The notes under the pieces: generated by a model | The model's input: the letters and a program-made list of their open reading frames with translations, nothing else | The model's database searches: none | Told to the model about the DNA's origin: nothing | Made by a program: the position numbers and the translations under genes | Shown: positions 51,013 to 59,381 of the stretch, one piece after another | How the letters are laid out: each line of letters starts with the position of its first letter | How positions within the stretch are numbered: position 1 is the stretch's first letter | Source: Geothrix sp. | GTDB lineage: Bacteria; Acidobacteriota; Holophagae; Holophagales; Holophagaceae | Direction: 5' to 3' | Assembly (NCBI GenBank): GCA_019449415.1 | Contig: JAGRPP010000011.1 | Coordinates: 1-64,000 of the forward strand | DNA length: 64,000 nt

Positions 51013-51398
51013 CCCATCACCTCTTCAGCGGAGCGTTCCTTGATGCCGGCCTGGGCCTTGCGCTTGGCTTCGCGCTCGATGCGCTGCTTGGCGCGACCCG
51101 CGGCCTTTTCAGCCTCGTCCATGCGGACGCTCAGGTACTTGATGACCGAATCGTGGTTGCGGAAGCGGCGCTCCAGCTCGGCGATGAGGTCGGGTCCGGC
51201 GTTCATCTCGAAGAGCGTGTAGTAGCCCTCGCTGAACTTCTGGACTTCGTAGGCCAGCTTCTTGCGGCCCCACTTGTCGGTCTTGAGCAACTCGCCACCC
51301 TGCTCGGCAATGATCCCCTCGAACTGCTTGACGAGCTCATCGCTCTGCTCGTCTGTCAGCGTGGGGGAGGCGATGAAGATGGTCTCGTAATGACGCAT
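51009..51398 (-). CDS. rpsF: 30S ribosomal protein S6
   Basis: 129 residues beginning [15 protein letters not shown], standard for S6, with [18 protein letters not shown] and a Lys/Arg/Glu-rich C-terminal extension. Ribosome site AAGGAGG lies just before the start. The 123-base leader upstream contains CGCGAA/TTCGCG and CCTCC/GGAGG stems that could form the S6:S18-binding leader known in many bacteria; not verified. Confidence 0.97.
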   Translation of the reverse strand: MRHYETIFIASPTLTDEQSDELVKQFEGIIAEQGGELLKTDKWGRKKLAYEVQKFSEGYYTLFEMNAGPDLIAELERRFRNHDSVIKYLSVRMDEAEKAAGRAKQRIEREAKRKAQAGIKERSAEEVMG

Positions 51399-51521
51399 CT
51401 GTCCTCCTTGTGGATGTGAAGCCCCCTATGGATTCCAGGGAGCAAGGAAGAGCCCTCCAGCGGAGGACGCGAAGGAACAGTTTCGCGTGGAAAGGCTTGG
51501 AGATCAATGAAAAGTCTGGAA

Positions 51522-52091
51522 TCAGGCCCCCCAGAACTCCGCCGGATTCACCTGGTTCGCGAGACCGCCCAGGTCCTCGGTGGCGCCCAGCAGCTCCAGG
51601 AAGCGCGCGAAGGGTGCGTCCTGGGCCTCCAGCCGCTCCCATTCGGGGTCGGTCCAGTGGCCCAGCACGAAATCCACGAGGGGCCGCTGGAAGGGGCCGA
51701 TACCGAGACGCAGGCGGGCGATGTCCTGGGTGCCCAGGCACTCGAAGACCGAGCGCAGGCCGTTGTGACCGCCATCCGAGCCGTTCAGGCGGAAGCGGCC
51801 CGTGCCCAGGGGCAGGTCCTTGTCGTCATAGAGCAGGATCAGGCGGCGGGGGTAGATCCCGGCGCCCTCCGCCTGGGCGCAGGCCTCGCCCGAGAGGTTC
51901 ATGTAGGTGTTGGGGACCAGGGCCTGCAGGCGGTCCGTCAGGGGGTAGAGGGCCCCGGAGGGGAACCGTCTCGTGGGCGCCGGCGCCAGATTCCGGTCCG
52001 CCATCCAGCGCTGCAGCAGCAGGCGGCCGAGGTTGTGACGGGTGTCCTGGTAATCAGGGCCCGGATTTCCGAGGGGTACCAAGGTCCACAT
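51522..52091 (-). CDS. pth: Peptidyl-tRNA hydrolase
   Basis: Releases tRNA from stalled peptidyl-tRNA. 189 residues from ATG 52091 (MWTLVPLGNPG), a canonical length for the family; ATG 52103 is possible. Catalytic residues present: Asn in GNPG, His in TRHNLG, Asp in DDKDLPLG and Asn in GGHNGLRS. It normally follows rplY directly; here tetR and a DUF6448 gene lie between. Confidence 0.95.
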   Translation of the reverse strand: MWTLVPLGNPGPDYQDTRHNLGRLLLQRWMADRNLAPAPTRRFPSGALYPLTDRLQALVPNTYMNLSGEACAQAEGAGIYPRRLILLYDDKDLPLGTGRFRLNGSDGGHNGLRSVFECLGTQDIARLRLGIGPFQRPLVDFVLGHWTDPEWERLEAQDAPFARFLELLGATEDLGGLANQVNPAEFWGA

Positions 52092-52137
52092 GAGCTGATG
52101 CATCCCGAGTCGTGAGGTCCCAGTCTTCAGCAAACGC

Positions 52138-52161
52138 GGTGGGCGCCGCAAGGCGCCCACC
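52138..52161. terminator. Hairpin after the DUF6448 gene
   Basis: GGTGGGCGCC/GGCGCCCACC, 10-bp perfect stem with loop GCAA, about 20 bases past the DUF6448 stop and ahead of pth. On the minus strand GCGTTTGC follows. Confidence 0.75.
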
Positions 52162-52181
52162 GGGGGAAGGGACCTTCACAC

Positions 52182-52799
52182 TCAGTGCTGGTGGTGGGAC
52201 TCGGCCTTGGGAGCCTCGGCGGTCCCGGCATGGGCGCCGCCGGCCGCCGCGCGGTAGACGCCGTCCACATAGTGGAGGAAGTCCACATAGGCGGCCACGG
52301 CCCGGCGGCCTTCGGCCAGGTCCACGGATTCCTGGGCCCGGGTCGCGCGGGCCTGCTTGAAGCGGGCCTCGAGCCCGGGCTTGAGGACGCCGTGCATGAG
52401 ATCGAACACGGGCTTCAGGTCGCCGGAGGCCAGGGCCTTGTCGGCGGCGGGGATGGCAGGACCCAGGTCCAGGCCCGCAGGCTTGAGGCCCGTGTAGGGG
52501 GCGCCTTCGCCCGCACGGTGGACCCGGACGAGGGTCTCGAAGAAGTAGGCGTCGGCCAGGTCCTTGGCCTCGGTCCCGAGGGCGCGGACGGCGAGGGTGC
52601 GCGCGAAGGCGGCGCGGATCTGGGGCTCGTCGTCCGGTTTCACCCAGACCAGGACTGGGCCCGCGTCGCCCTTGGCGAGGGCTTTCCGGGCGGCCACGAC
52701 CACGGGGCCGTCGAGGGCGTCGCAATGGGCCTGGAGTGGCCAGGCGGAGAGGCCCAGCAGGGCGGCGGCCAACAGCGCGGGAAGAGGGGATAGTCGCAT
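52182..52799 (-). CDS. Exported DUF6448-type protein
   Basis: 205 residues from ATG 52799. Signal peptide LPALLAAALLGLSAWPLQA; the mature protein opens HCDALDGPVVVAARKAL and contains ADAYFFETLVRVHRAGEGAP and AYVDFLHYVDGVYRAA, stretches I associate with DUF6448. It ends in a His-rich tail ESHHQH that could bind metal. Function unknown; periplasmic. Follows tetR by 32 bases, so it is probably the repressor's target. Confidence 0.78.
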   Translation of the reverse strand: MRLSPLPALLAAALLGLSAWPLQAHCDALDGPVVVAARKALAKGDAGPVLVWVKPDDEPQIRAAFARTLAVRALGTEAKDLADAYFFETLVRVHRAGEGAPYTGLKPAGLDLGPAIPAADKALASGDLKPVFDLMHGVLKPGLEARFKQARATRAQESVDLAEGRRAVAAYVDFLHYVDGVYRAAAGGAHAGTAEAPKAESHHQH

Positions 52800-52831
52800 G
52801 GCGTTCCTTTCGTGCGGAGGACCGCAGGGGC

Positions 52832-53425
52832 TCAAGGGACGGGCGGGGGACTCAGGAGGGCGAGGAGGGTGTCGCAGGCTTCGTCGGCCTCGGCGCTGCG
52901 GGCCCCCCCCGTGGCCTGGGAGAAGACCAGGTTCATGAGGACGCCGAAGACCACGGGCAGCAGGGCCTTGGGGGTGAGGTCCGATCGGATGGCCCCCTGG
53001 GCCTGGGCGGCCTCCAGCGCCGCGAGGAGAAAGGCCCGGGTTCGGGTGACGAGGCTCCGGAGGCGCCGGGCGGCCGGATCCGGCAGCGCCATGGCGAACT
53101 GCTCCGAGAGCATGAGCCGTCCGATGCCCTGGCGGCCGCCGATCACCTGCGCTCGGGCCCGGAGCAGGGCCAGCAGTCGCTGGAGAGGCGGGTCCCCCTC
53201 GGGGGGGAAGGTTTCGAGGATCAATTCCTCCACCCGGAGGGCCACGGCCTCCAGGATCTCGCTGCGGCCCGCGAAGTGGCGGAAGGGGGCGCCGCTGCTC
53301 ACGCCCAGTTCTTGGGCCAGGGCATTCGTGGTCAGGGCGGCGATGCCCCGCTCGCCGATGATGCGAAGGGCGGCATCCGCGATTTCAGTGCGCTTGGGGG
53401 TGAGCTCCAGGGGCGATCGAGTCAT
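52832..53425 (-). CDS. TetR-family transcriptional repressor
   Basis: 197 residues. N-terminal helix-turn-helix with IADAALRIIGERGIAALTTNALAQELGVSSGAPFRHFAGRSEIL, whose second half (LAQELGVSSGAPFRHFAGR) is typical. The C-terminal ligand domain is all-helical and of unknown specificity. A perfect palindrome lies 16 bases before the start, fitting autorepression. It and the DUF6448 gene form a cassette between rplY and pth. Confidence 0.9.
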   Translation of the reverse strand: MTRSPLELTPKRTEIADAALRIIGERGIAALTTNALAQELGVSSGAPFRHFAGRSEILEAVALRVEELILETFPPEGDPPLQRLLALLRARAQVIGGRQGIGRLMLSEQFAMALPDPAARRLRSLVTRTRAFLLAALEAAQAQGAIRSDLTPKALLPVVFGVLMNLVFSQATGGARSAEADEACDTLLALLSPPPVP

Positions 53426-53440
53426 GGGTTGAATGTAAGT

Positions 53441-53452
53441 AAGTAATTACTT
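53441..53452. promoter_or_regulatory. TetR operator palindrome
   Basis: AAGTAATTACTT is a perfect 12-bp palindrome 16 bases upstream of the tetR start, in an otherwise GC-rich region and preceded by GTAAGT. TetR repressors commonly bind such sites next to their own gene; this assignment is inference. Confidence 0.6.
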
Positions 53453-53464
53453 TCGGTCAATCCC

Positions 53465-53500
53465 AAAAAAACGGGCACCGCGAGGCACCCGTTTTTGGGG
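53465..53500 (-). terminator. Terminator after rplY
   Basis: CGGG/CCCG stem flanked by AAAAA on one side and TTTTT on the other, with an interrupted inner part. On the minus strand a long T-run follows. It lies 13 bases past the rplY stop and before tetR. Confidence 0.8.
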
Positions 53501-53509
53501 AGTTCGGAG

Positions 53510-54151
53510 CTACTTCTTCTCTTCCTTCTTGCCCTTCTTGGCCACTTCGGGCTCGGCGGCGGCGGGGGCGGCGGCGACTTCCTCCTCGGGGGCCTTGCCG
53601 CGGACGGAGCAGACCGTCTGGTGGGCGTCGCCGATGAGGACGATGTTCGGCACGAGGGTGATCTGCTCGAAGCGGATGCTATCGCCGATGTTGAGGTTGC
53701 TCACATCCACATCGATGTGGCCGGGGATGATGCTGGGGAGGCACTCGATCTCGATCTCGCGGTGGGTGAAGTCGAGGACGCCACCCATGCTCTTCACGCC
53801 GATGGAGGTGCCGACCAGGCGCACGGGCACCTTCACGCGCACCTTGTGGGTCATGTCCACGCGCATGAAGTCGACATGGCGCAGGCGGCTGGTGATGGGA
53901 TCGCGCTGCAGATCCTTGATGATCACATGGCGCTTGATGTCGGTGCCCTCGCGCTGGAGGAACATCACGGAGTTCATGCCGGCATCGCTGGCCAGCACGC
54001 GGGCCACGGCCTTGGGGCTGATGGCGATGGCGATGGGGGGCTCATTCAGGCCGTAGACCACGGCCGGGATCATGCCGCTCTTCTTCAGGTCGCGGACGGC
54101 GGCCTTGCCGAAGGTTTCGCGCTTGGGGACGATCAGGACTTCCTGGGACAT
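53510..54151 (-). CDS. rplY: 50S ribosomal protein L25/Ctc
   Basis: 213 residues. N-terminal 5S-RNA-binding domain (KRETFGKAAVRDLKKSGMIPAVVYG...ISSRLRHVDFMRV, landmarks near 10-35 and 85-96) and a C-terminal TL5/CTC beta domain (VRVKVPVRLVG...IGDSIRFEQI). It ends with a Lys/Glu/Ala-rich tail. A perfect GGCAGCC/GGCTGCC hairpin lies in the 219-base gap toward ppk1. Confidence 0.95.
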   Translation of the reverse strand: MSQEVLIVPKRETFGKAAVRDLKKSGMIPAVVYGLNEPPIAIAISPKAVARVLASDAGMNSVMFLQREGTDIKRHVIIKDLQRDPITSRLRHVDFMRVDMTHKVRVKVPVRLVGTSIGVKSMGGVLDFTHREIEIECLPSIIPGHIDVDVSNLNIGDSIRFEQITLVPNIVLIGDAHQTVCSVRGKAPEEEVAAAPAAAEPEVAKKGKKEEKK

Positions 54152-54370
54152 GGGTTCCTCCTACCTGGCAGCCCCGGCATGGGCCTGGCTGCCCTCTCGT
54201 TGGTGGTGGGTCCGGGCGGACCGTACGGGTCCTCCCGGTGGAGGGCCGAACCATCGATTCTGCCCGAAAAAGCCTCGAAAACAAAGGAAGTTGTTGGAGC
54301 GGGACGATCCATCGCCTGTACCATCAGGCCGTTACACCCAGGCTGTACCCTCCTGGATCAGAGGTCTCCT

Positions 54371-56503
54371 GTGTTCCACCCCATCCCCCGCCCCGAGGAA
54401 CTGCTCAACCGCGAGCTCAGTTGGCTGGATTTCAACGCCCGGGTCATGGAGGAGGCGGAGGATCCCACCGTGCCGCTGCTGGAACGGGTGAAGTTCCTCA
54501 GCATCGTCTCCAGCAACTGGGATGAGTTCTTCATGGTGCGGGTCGCGGGCATCTGGCGGCAGATCGACGCCGGCATCACCCAGCCCGGACCCGACGGCCT
54601 GACCCCCCGGCAGCTGCTGGAGCGGGTGTCCTCGCGGATCCACGCCTACTCCGCCCGCCAGCACGAGCTCTTCCACGCCATCCTGGAGCCGCAGCTGGAG
54701 GCGGCGGGCATCGCCATCCTGGATCCCAGGAGGCTGGACGAGGCGCAGAGCGCCTTCACCCTCGACTACTTCGAGCGCAGCCTCCTGCCGCTCATCACGC
54801 CGCTGGCGGTGGACACGGGCCACCCGTTCCCCCGCCTGGGGAACCGGGCCCTGGTGCTGGTGGTGGAGCTGGAGCCGGACGAGGATCTGCTGGATGGGGA
54901 TCTGCCGGCGTCGGAGCTCTCCTTCATCCATGTGCCCACGGGCCTGGCCTCCCGCTTCCTGAGGGTGCCGTCGGCCCCGGGCACCCACGCCTTCGTCATG
55001 CTCGAGGATGTGGTGCGGCACCACCTGTCGCGGCTCTTCCTGGGCTACACGGTGAAGTGCTGCCACGCCATCCGCGTCACCCGGGATTCCGACCTGCCGG
55101 TGGAGGAGGATCCCTCCGAGGACCTGCTCAAGACCGTGGAGGAGAGCCTCCGCGACCGCCGCCGCGGCGCCGTCGTCCGCCTCCAGTACGAGCACGGCCT
55201 GTCCTCCAAGGTGCTGGACCTCATCATCGAGGAGATGGAGCTGAGCCCCGAGGATCTCTACCCCTGCTCAGGCCTCACGGCCTTCTCGGACCTGATGCAG
55301 CTCTACGGCCAGCTGGACCTGCCGAGCCTCAAGGACACCCCGCTGCCGCCCCTTCCGGTGCCCCAGCTCGACCAGGCGGGCAGCGTCTTCGACGCCATTT
55401 CCCGCAACGACATCCTGCTGCACCACCCCTATCAGAGCTTCGACGACAGCGTGGTTCGCTTCGTGCGCGAGGCCGCGGAGGATCCCAAGGTTCTCGCCAT
55501 CAAGATGACCCTCTACCGCGTGACGGCCAACAGCCCCGTGGCGGCGGCCTTGGAGCGGGCCGCCGAGCGCGGCAAGCAGGTGGCGGCTATCGTGGAGCTG
55601 CGGGCGCGGTTTGACGAGGCGGCCAACATCGCCTGGGCGCGGCGTCTGGAGAAGACCGGCGTGCATGTGGTCTACGGCCTGCCCAACCACAAGATCCACT
55701 GCAAGGCCTGTCTCGTGGTGCGCCAGGAGGTCGGGGGCATCAAGCGGTACTGCCACCTGGGCACGGGCAACTACAACGAGCGCACCAGCCGCCTGTACTC
55801 GGACCTAGGCCTGCTCACGGCCCGGCCCGAGTTCGGCGAGGACCTGTCGAACCTCTTCAACATGCTCACGGGCTACACCCGGCCGCCCCGTTTCCATCGG
55901 ATCCTGCTGGCGCCCCAGCACCTGAAGAAGGCCCTCAAGGCCCGCATCCAACGGGAGATCGGCCACGCGCAGGATGGGCGGCCGGCCCGCATGGTGCTGA
56001 AGATGAACGCCCTGGTGGACCCCCAGATCATCCAGATGCTCTACGAGGCCAGCCGCGAGGGCGTGAAGGTGGACCTCATCGTGCGGGGCACCTGCTGCCT
56101 GCGGCCCGGCGTGCCCGGACTGTCCGAGAACATCCGCACCCTGTCCATCCTGGATCGCTTCCTGGAGCACACGCGGATCTACCATTTCGCCAACGACGGC
56201 CAGCCGGAGACCCTCCTCTCCAGCGCCGACCTCATGCCCCGCAACCTGGATCGCCGCGTGGAGCTGGCCTTCCCCCTGGTGGATCCGATCCTGGCGGCCC
56301 AGGTCATGGAGATGGTCGAGATGCAGCTGCACGACACCCTGAAGGGCCGCGTCCTGGGCCCCGAAGGCGATGTCCTCCGGCGGGGATTCGATGACCAGGA
56401 TCCGCCCCTCCGCAGCCAGCTCCGCATCTACGAGCACACCCTGCTCGCCAGCGGCGTGGGCGCCCTCACCCAGAAGTTGGGGCCGTTGGATCCGGATATT
56501 TGA
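54371..56503 (+). CDS. ppk1: Polyphosphate kinase 1
   Basis: Synthesises inorganic polyphosphate from ATP. 710 residues from GTG 54371, six bases after GAGGT; a longer in-frame ORF that runs opposite rplY is rejected. Seen: NRELSWLDFNARV near the N-terminus, autophosphorylated His in KIHCKACLV, CHLGTGNYNERTSRLYSD, and LLSSADLMPRNLDRRVE. Complete. No exopolyphosphatase gene is adjacent. Confidence 0.97.
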   Translation: MFHPIPRPEELLNRELSWLDFNARVMEEAEDPTVPLLERVKFLSIVSSNWDEFFMVRVAGIWRQIDAGITQPGPDGLTPRQLLERVSSRIHAYSARQHELFHAILEPQLEAAGIAILDPRRLDEAQSAFTLDYFERSLLPLITPLAVDTGHPFPRLGNRALVLVVELEPDEDLLDGDLPASELSFIHVPTGLASRFLRVPSAPGTHAFVMLEDVVRHHLSRLFLGYTVKCCHAIRVTRDSDLPVEEDPSEDLLKTVEESLRDRRRGAVVRLQYEHGLSSKVLDLIIEEMELSPEDLYPCSGLTAFSDLMQLYGQLDLPSLKDTPLPPLPVPQLDQAGSVFDAISRNDILLHHPYQSFDDSVVRFVREAAEDPKVLAIKMTLYRVTANSPVAAALERAAERGKQVAAIVELRARFDEAANIAWARRLEKTGVHVVYGLPNHKIHCKACLVVRQEVGGIKRYCHLGTGNYNERTSRLYSDLGLLTARPEFGEDLSNLFNMLTGYTRPPRFHRILLAPQHLKKALKARIQREIGHAQDGRPARMVLKMNALVDPQIIQMLYEASREGVKVDLIVRGTCCLRPGVPGLSENIRTLSILDRFLEHTRIYHFANDGQPETLLSSADLMPRNLDRRVELAFPLVDPILAAQVMEMVEMQLHDTLKGRVLGPEGDVLRRGFDDQDPPLRSQLRIYEHTLLASGVGALTQKLGPLDPDI

Positions 56504-56512
56504 TGTTCTTCT

Positions 56513-56707
56513 CCGGGGGTCCCCCTCGCAACGCATGCGTTGCGAGGATCTAGGGTCGCGCTGCGCGCCTCCACCTGACGCCACGCAGGGCGTGGCTCCC
56601 ACTCGCCCTTTGGGCTCGTGGAGATGGAGACTCCCCCCGGAACCCCGCGCTCAGCCCGGCAAAGCCGTGCCTCGCTGAGTCTTCTCCGGGGGGCTCGCGC
56701 TGCGCGG
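56513..56707. repeat. Composite palindromic repeat cluster (family P), inverted
   Basis: Downstream of ppk1, running opposite to the 32.2-kb cluster. 56524-56547 is a perfect 24-bp palindrome (half CCTCGCAACGCA), followed by ATCTAGGGT and GCGCTGCGCGC, the inverse of CCCATAGAT and GCGCGCAGCGCG at 32.2 kb. A second core-like unit CCGGGGGGCTCGCGC ends near 56707. In between are further hairpins, e.g. CCACGC/GCGTGG (56581-56595). It lies 9 bases after the ppk1 stop and about 50 before mrp. Confidence 0.85.
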
Positions 56708-56759
56708 CGGAGTGTCGGGCATTCATTCCCCGTGGCAGACTAATGGGCTGGAGATCCGC

Positions 56760-57794
56760 ATGACGAAGATCAGCCGCGCCGCCCTGTTCGAAGCCCTGAA
56801 CGCCTATACGGTCCCGGGGACCAATGCAACCCTGACCACCCTCAAAGCCGTGAAGGGGATCGATGTCACCGAGGGCAAGGTGACGGTGCTCCTCCAGCTC
56901 ATGGAGGCCTACCGGGACCGCGTGGCGGTCATCAAGGAGGCCCTGGAGGGGCTGATCCGCCAACAGCCCGGCGTGACCGGGGTGGACATCGAGATCGGCT
57001 GGGAGAAGACCGCCCAGGTGGAATTCAAGAACCTCATCCCGGGCATCAAGCGCTGCGTGGTGGTGGGCTCGGGGAAGGGCGGCGTCGGCAAGAGCACCGT
57101 CACCGTGAACCTCGCCATCGCCCTGTCCCAGCTGGGCCTCAAGGTGGGCCTGCTGGATTCCGACATCTACGGCCCCTCCATCCCCATGATGCTGGGCCTC
57201 AAGGACTCGCCGCTGGGCACGCCGGATGGCCAGATCCTGCCCCTCGAGAAGTTCGGCATCAAGATCATGTCCATGGGCCTGCTCATCGAAGAGGATCGGC
57301 CCGTGATCTGGCGCGGGGCGATGCTCAACAAGGCCCTCCAGCAGTTCCTGAAGGATGTGGCCTGGGGCGACCTCGATGTCCTGCTCATCGACCTGCCGCC
57401 CGGCACGGGCGATGTCCAGCTCACGCTCATCCAGAACGCCCAGGTGGACGGCGCCGTCATCGTCAGCACGCCCCAGGATGTGGCCTTCCTCGACGCCAAG
57501 AAGGCCATCGGCATGTTCGGCACCGTGAAGGTGCCCGTGCTCGGCATCATCGAGAACATGAGCAGCTTCATCTGCCCGGGCTGCGGCCAGGAGACCCAGA
57601 TCTTCGGCCACGGGGGCGTGAAGGCCGCGGCGGTCCGCATGGAGCTGCCCTTCCTGGGCGAGGTGCCCATCGACCTCGCCATCCGCGAGGGCGGGGACAG
57701 CGGCAAGCCCTTCGTGGCGGAGCATCCGCAGAGCCCCCAGACCAAGGTGTTCCAGGACATGGCGGACACCCTCAAGGGCGTGCTGAAGCTCTGA
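56760..57794 (+). CDS. apbC: Mrp/ApbC-family Fe-S cluster carrier ATPase
   Basis: Carrier that binds and transfers Fe-S clusters. 344 residues from ATG 56760 after GGAG. A DUF59-like N-terminal domain (about 1-85), deviant Walker A GKGGVGKST, DSDIYGPSIP, LIDLPPGTGDVQLT, and the cluster-binding CPGC in FICPGCGQET. Complete. Convergent with the pstS-like gene. Confidence 0.94.
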   Translation: MTKISRAALFEALNAYTVPGTNATLTTLKAVKGIDVTEGKVTVLLQLMEAYRDRVAVIKEALEGLIRQQPGVTGVDIEIGWEKTAQVEFKNLIPGIKRCVVVGSGKGGVGKSTVTVNLAIALSQLGLKVGLLDSDIYGPSIPMMLGLKDSPLGTPDGQILPLEKFGIKIMSMGLLIEEDRPVIWRGAMLNKALQQFLKDVAWGDLDVLLIDLPPGTGDVQLTLIQNAQVDGAVIVSTPQDVAFLDAKKAIGMFGTVKVPVLGIIENMSSFICPGCGQETQIFGHGGVKAAAVRMELPFLGEVPIDLAIREGGDSGKPFVAEHPQSPQTKVFQDMADTLKGVLKL

Positions 57795-58820
57795 TCAGTT
57801 GAGCTTGCCGACGCTCAGGGCGGCGAAGTCACCGGGGATGGCGACGGCGCCGAAGCTTGCCACGCCGGCCTGCCCCTCCTTCGAGAGTACGAAGCGGAGG
57901 AACTCCTTCACCGTGGGATCCAGAGCCCGGCCCGGCGCTTTGTTCACATAGATGTAGAGGAACCGCGTCAGCGGATAGGTGGCCTTCTGGATGTTCTCCA
58001 GGGTCGGCTCGATGAACCGGTCGCTGCTGAAGGAGGCGATGGGAACGCCCTTCACCATGCGGTTGGCGTACTGCAGGGGGCCGTAGCTGATACCGCCCCC
58101 ATCCACCGCCGGAGCCTCCACCACGGCGAATTGATCCATGAAGGCCTTCAGGGTGGGCTTGAACTCGCCCTTCTTCATCACATGCTCGCGGAAGAAGGCC
58201 CGCGTGCCGGAGTTCTCGTCGCGACCATAGGTCTGGATCTCCCGCTGCTTCCAGTCCCCGCCGAGGCCGAGGTCGCCCCACCGCTGGAGGTCGCTCTTCG
58301 CTCCGCCCTTGCGGGTGGTGGAGAAGATGGCATCGACCTCCTGCATGCGGAGCTGCTTGATGGGGTTGTTGGCGTTCACATAGACCACCAGGGCATCCAC
58401 CGCCACGGGGATGCGCGTGGGGGCGTAGCCGAACTGGGCCTGGAAGGCCGCCAGTTCCTGGTCGGTCATCTCGCGGCTCATCTGGCCCATCAGCGTGCTG
58501 CCCTCGATCAGCGCCTTGGGGGCGGTGCCCGAGCCCTTGCAGACGAACCGCGTGGAGATCCGCGGATGGAACCGCTTGAAGTCCTCCCCCCAGAGCACCA
58601 TCAGGGGCTCCATGGAATCCGAACCCACGCTCTTCAGCTCACCGGCGACGGGGTGTTCCGGCGTGTAGGCCTGGAGGGTGGTTTCCCGCGGGACCGTGGG
58701 AACCTCGTGGACCGGCTTGGCGGGCGTCTCCTCGGGAGGTCGGCACCCCAGGCCCAGCAGAAGCGGGGCGCTGAGCGCGCCAGCGCGAAGGGCCGTGCGA
58801 AAGGTGGTACGAAGGGACAT
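57795..58820 (-). CDS. PstS-like phosphate-binding lipoprotein
   Basis: 341 residues. Signal peptide with lipobox LLLGLGC. Mature domain is a type II periplasmic binding protein: VGSDSMEPL, KGSGTAPKALIEG, NANNPIKQL and TYGRDENSGTRAFF correspond to the phosphate-contacting loops of PstS. No pstCAB or phoU genes follow, so this is an orphan binding protein; it may feed a permease elsewhere or sense phosphate. Adjacent ppk1 makes a phosphate-related role attractive but is not proof. Confidence 0.88.
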   Translation of the reverse strand: MSLRTTFRTALRAGALSAPLLLGLGCRPPEETPAKPVHEVPTVPRETTLQAYTPEHPVAGELKSVGSDSMEPLMVLWGEDFKRFHPRISTRFVCKGSGTAPKALIEGSTLMGQMSREMTDQELAAFQAQFGYAPTRIPVAVDALVVYVNANNPIKQLRMQEVDAIFSTTRKGGAKSDLQRWGDLGLGGDWKQREIQTYGRDENSGTRAFFREHVMKKGEFKPTLKAFMDQFAVVEAPAVDGGGISYGPLQYANRMVKGVPIASFSSDRFIEPTLENIQKATYPLTRFLYIYVNKAPGRALDPTVKEFLRFVLSKEGQAGVASFGAVAIPGDFAALSVGKLN

Positions 58821-58936
58821 GGCGGAGCCTCCCGCTTCATTCCCCCACGGGGCGATGACGAGGCGATGAAGGTCCGGGATCTTCGCCGTAACCCTGCGCG
58901 GGGAGCCGCGAGGCTGGACATGGGCTATCCTGGACC

Positions 58937-59380
58937 ATGCCTAAGCCGCAGATCCCCGAGACCCTCGCTCCGGATCTCCTGGAGCGTCTGCGCGCAAGGT
59001 TCCACCCGTGGCCGCTCATCAGCGGCTGGGGACTCACCATCGAATCCATCGACCCCGGCCTGGCCGTCATGGTGCTCGTGCCCACCAAGGCCGTGATCAA
59101 CGGCGGCCGCGGCAATGTCAACGGGGGCGTGCTGGCCACCATGGCGGACATGGTGAGCGCTCTGGCTCTCAGCACGGCTTTCGACGGGGCCATGCCCTTC
59201 GCCACCTCTGACCTGCACATCCGCTACCTGGAGCCCGCCCGCGGCGAGGTGCGCGGAGAGGCGCAGGTGGTGCGGATCTCCGGCCGCAGCGGCATCCTGG
59301 AATGCCGGCTCACCTGCGGCGACCACCTGGTGGCCCTCAGCACAGCCAACTTCGCCATCAAGCCTGGGCTCGGGGGCTGA
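58937..59380 (+). CDS. PaaI-type hotdog thioesterase
   Basis: 147 residues. Hotdog fold with the catalytic region RGNVNGGVLATMADMVSALA (Asn/Gly and Asp near 60-72) and DLHIRYLEPARGEV. Acyl-CoA hydrolase of unknown substrate. Its stop is one base before the channel gene start, suggesting co-transcription with the K+ module. Confidence 0.85.
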   Translation: MPKPQIPETLAPDLLERLRARFHPWPLISGWGLTIESIDPGLAVMVLVPTKAVINGGRGNVNGGVLATMADMVSALALSTAFDGAMPFATSDLHIRYLEPARGEVRGEAQVVRISGRSGILECRLTCGDHLVALSTANFAIKPGLGG

Positions 59381-59381
59381 G

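Noticed and set aside
51399-51521. Definite S6:S18 leader RNA
   Set aside because: Stems are present but I could not place the conserved bulge; mentioned only as a possibility under rpsF.
53495-54370. In-frame 5' extension of ppk1 on the plus strand
   Set aside because: It lies opposite rplY, is His/Gly/Asp-biased shadow sequence, and GTG 54371 has a ribosome site and gives the normal PPK1 start.
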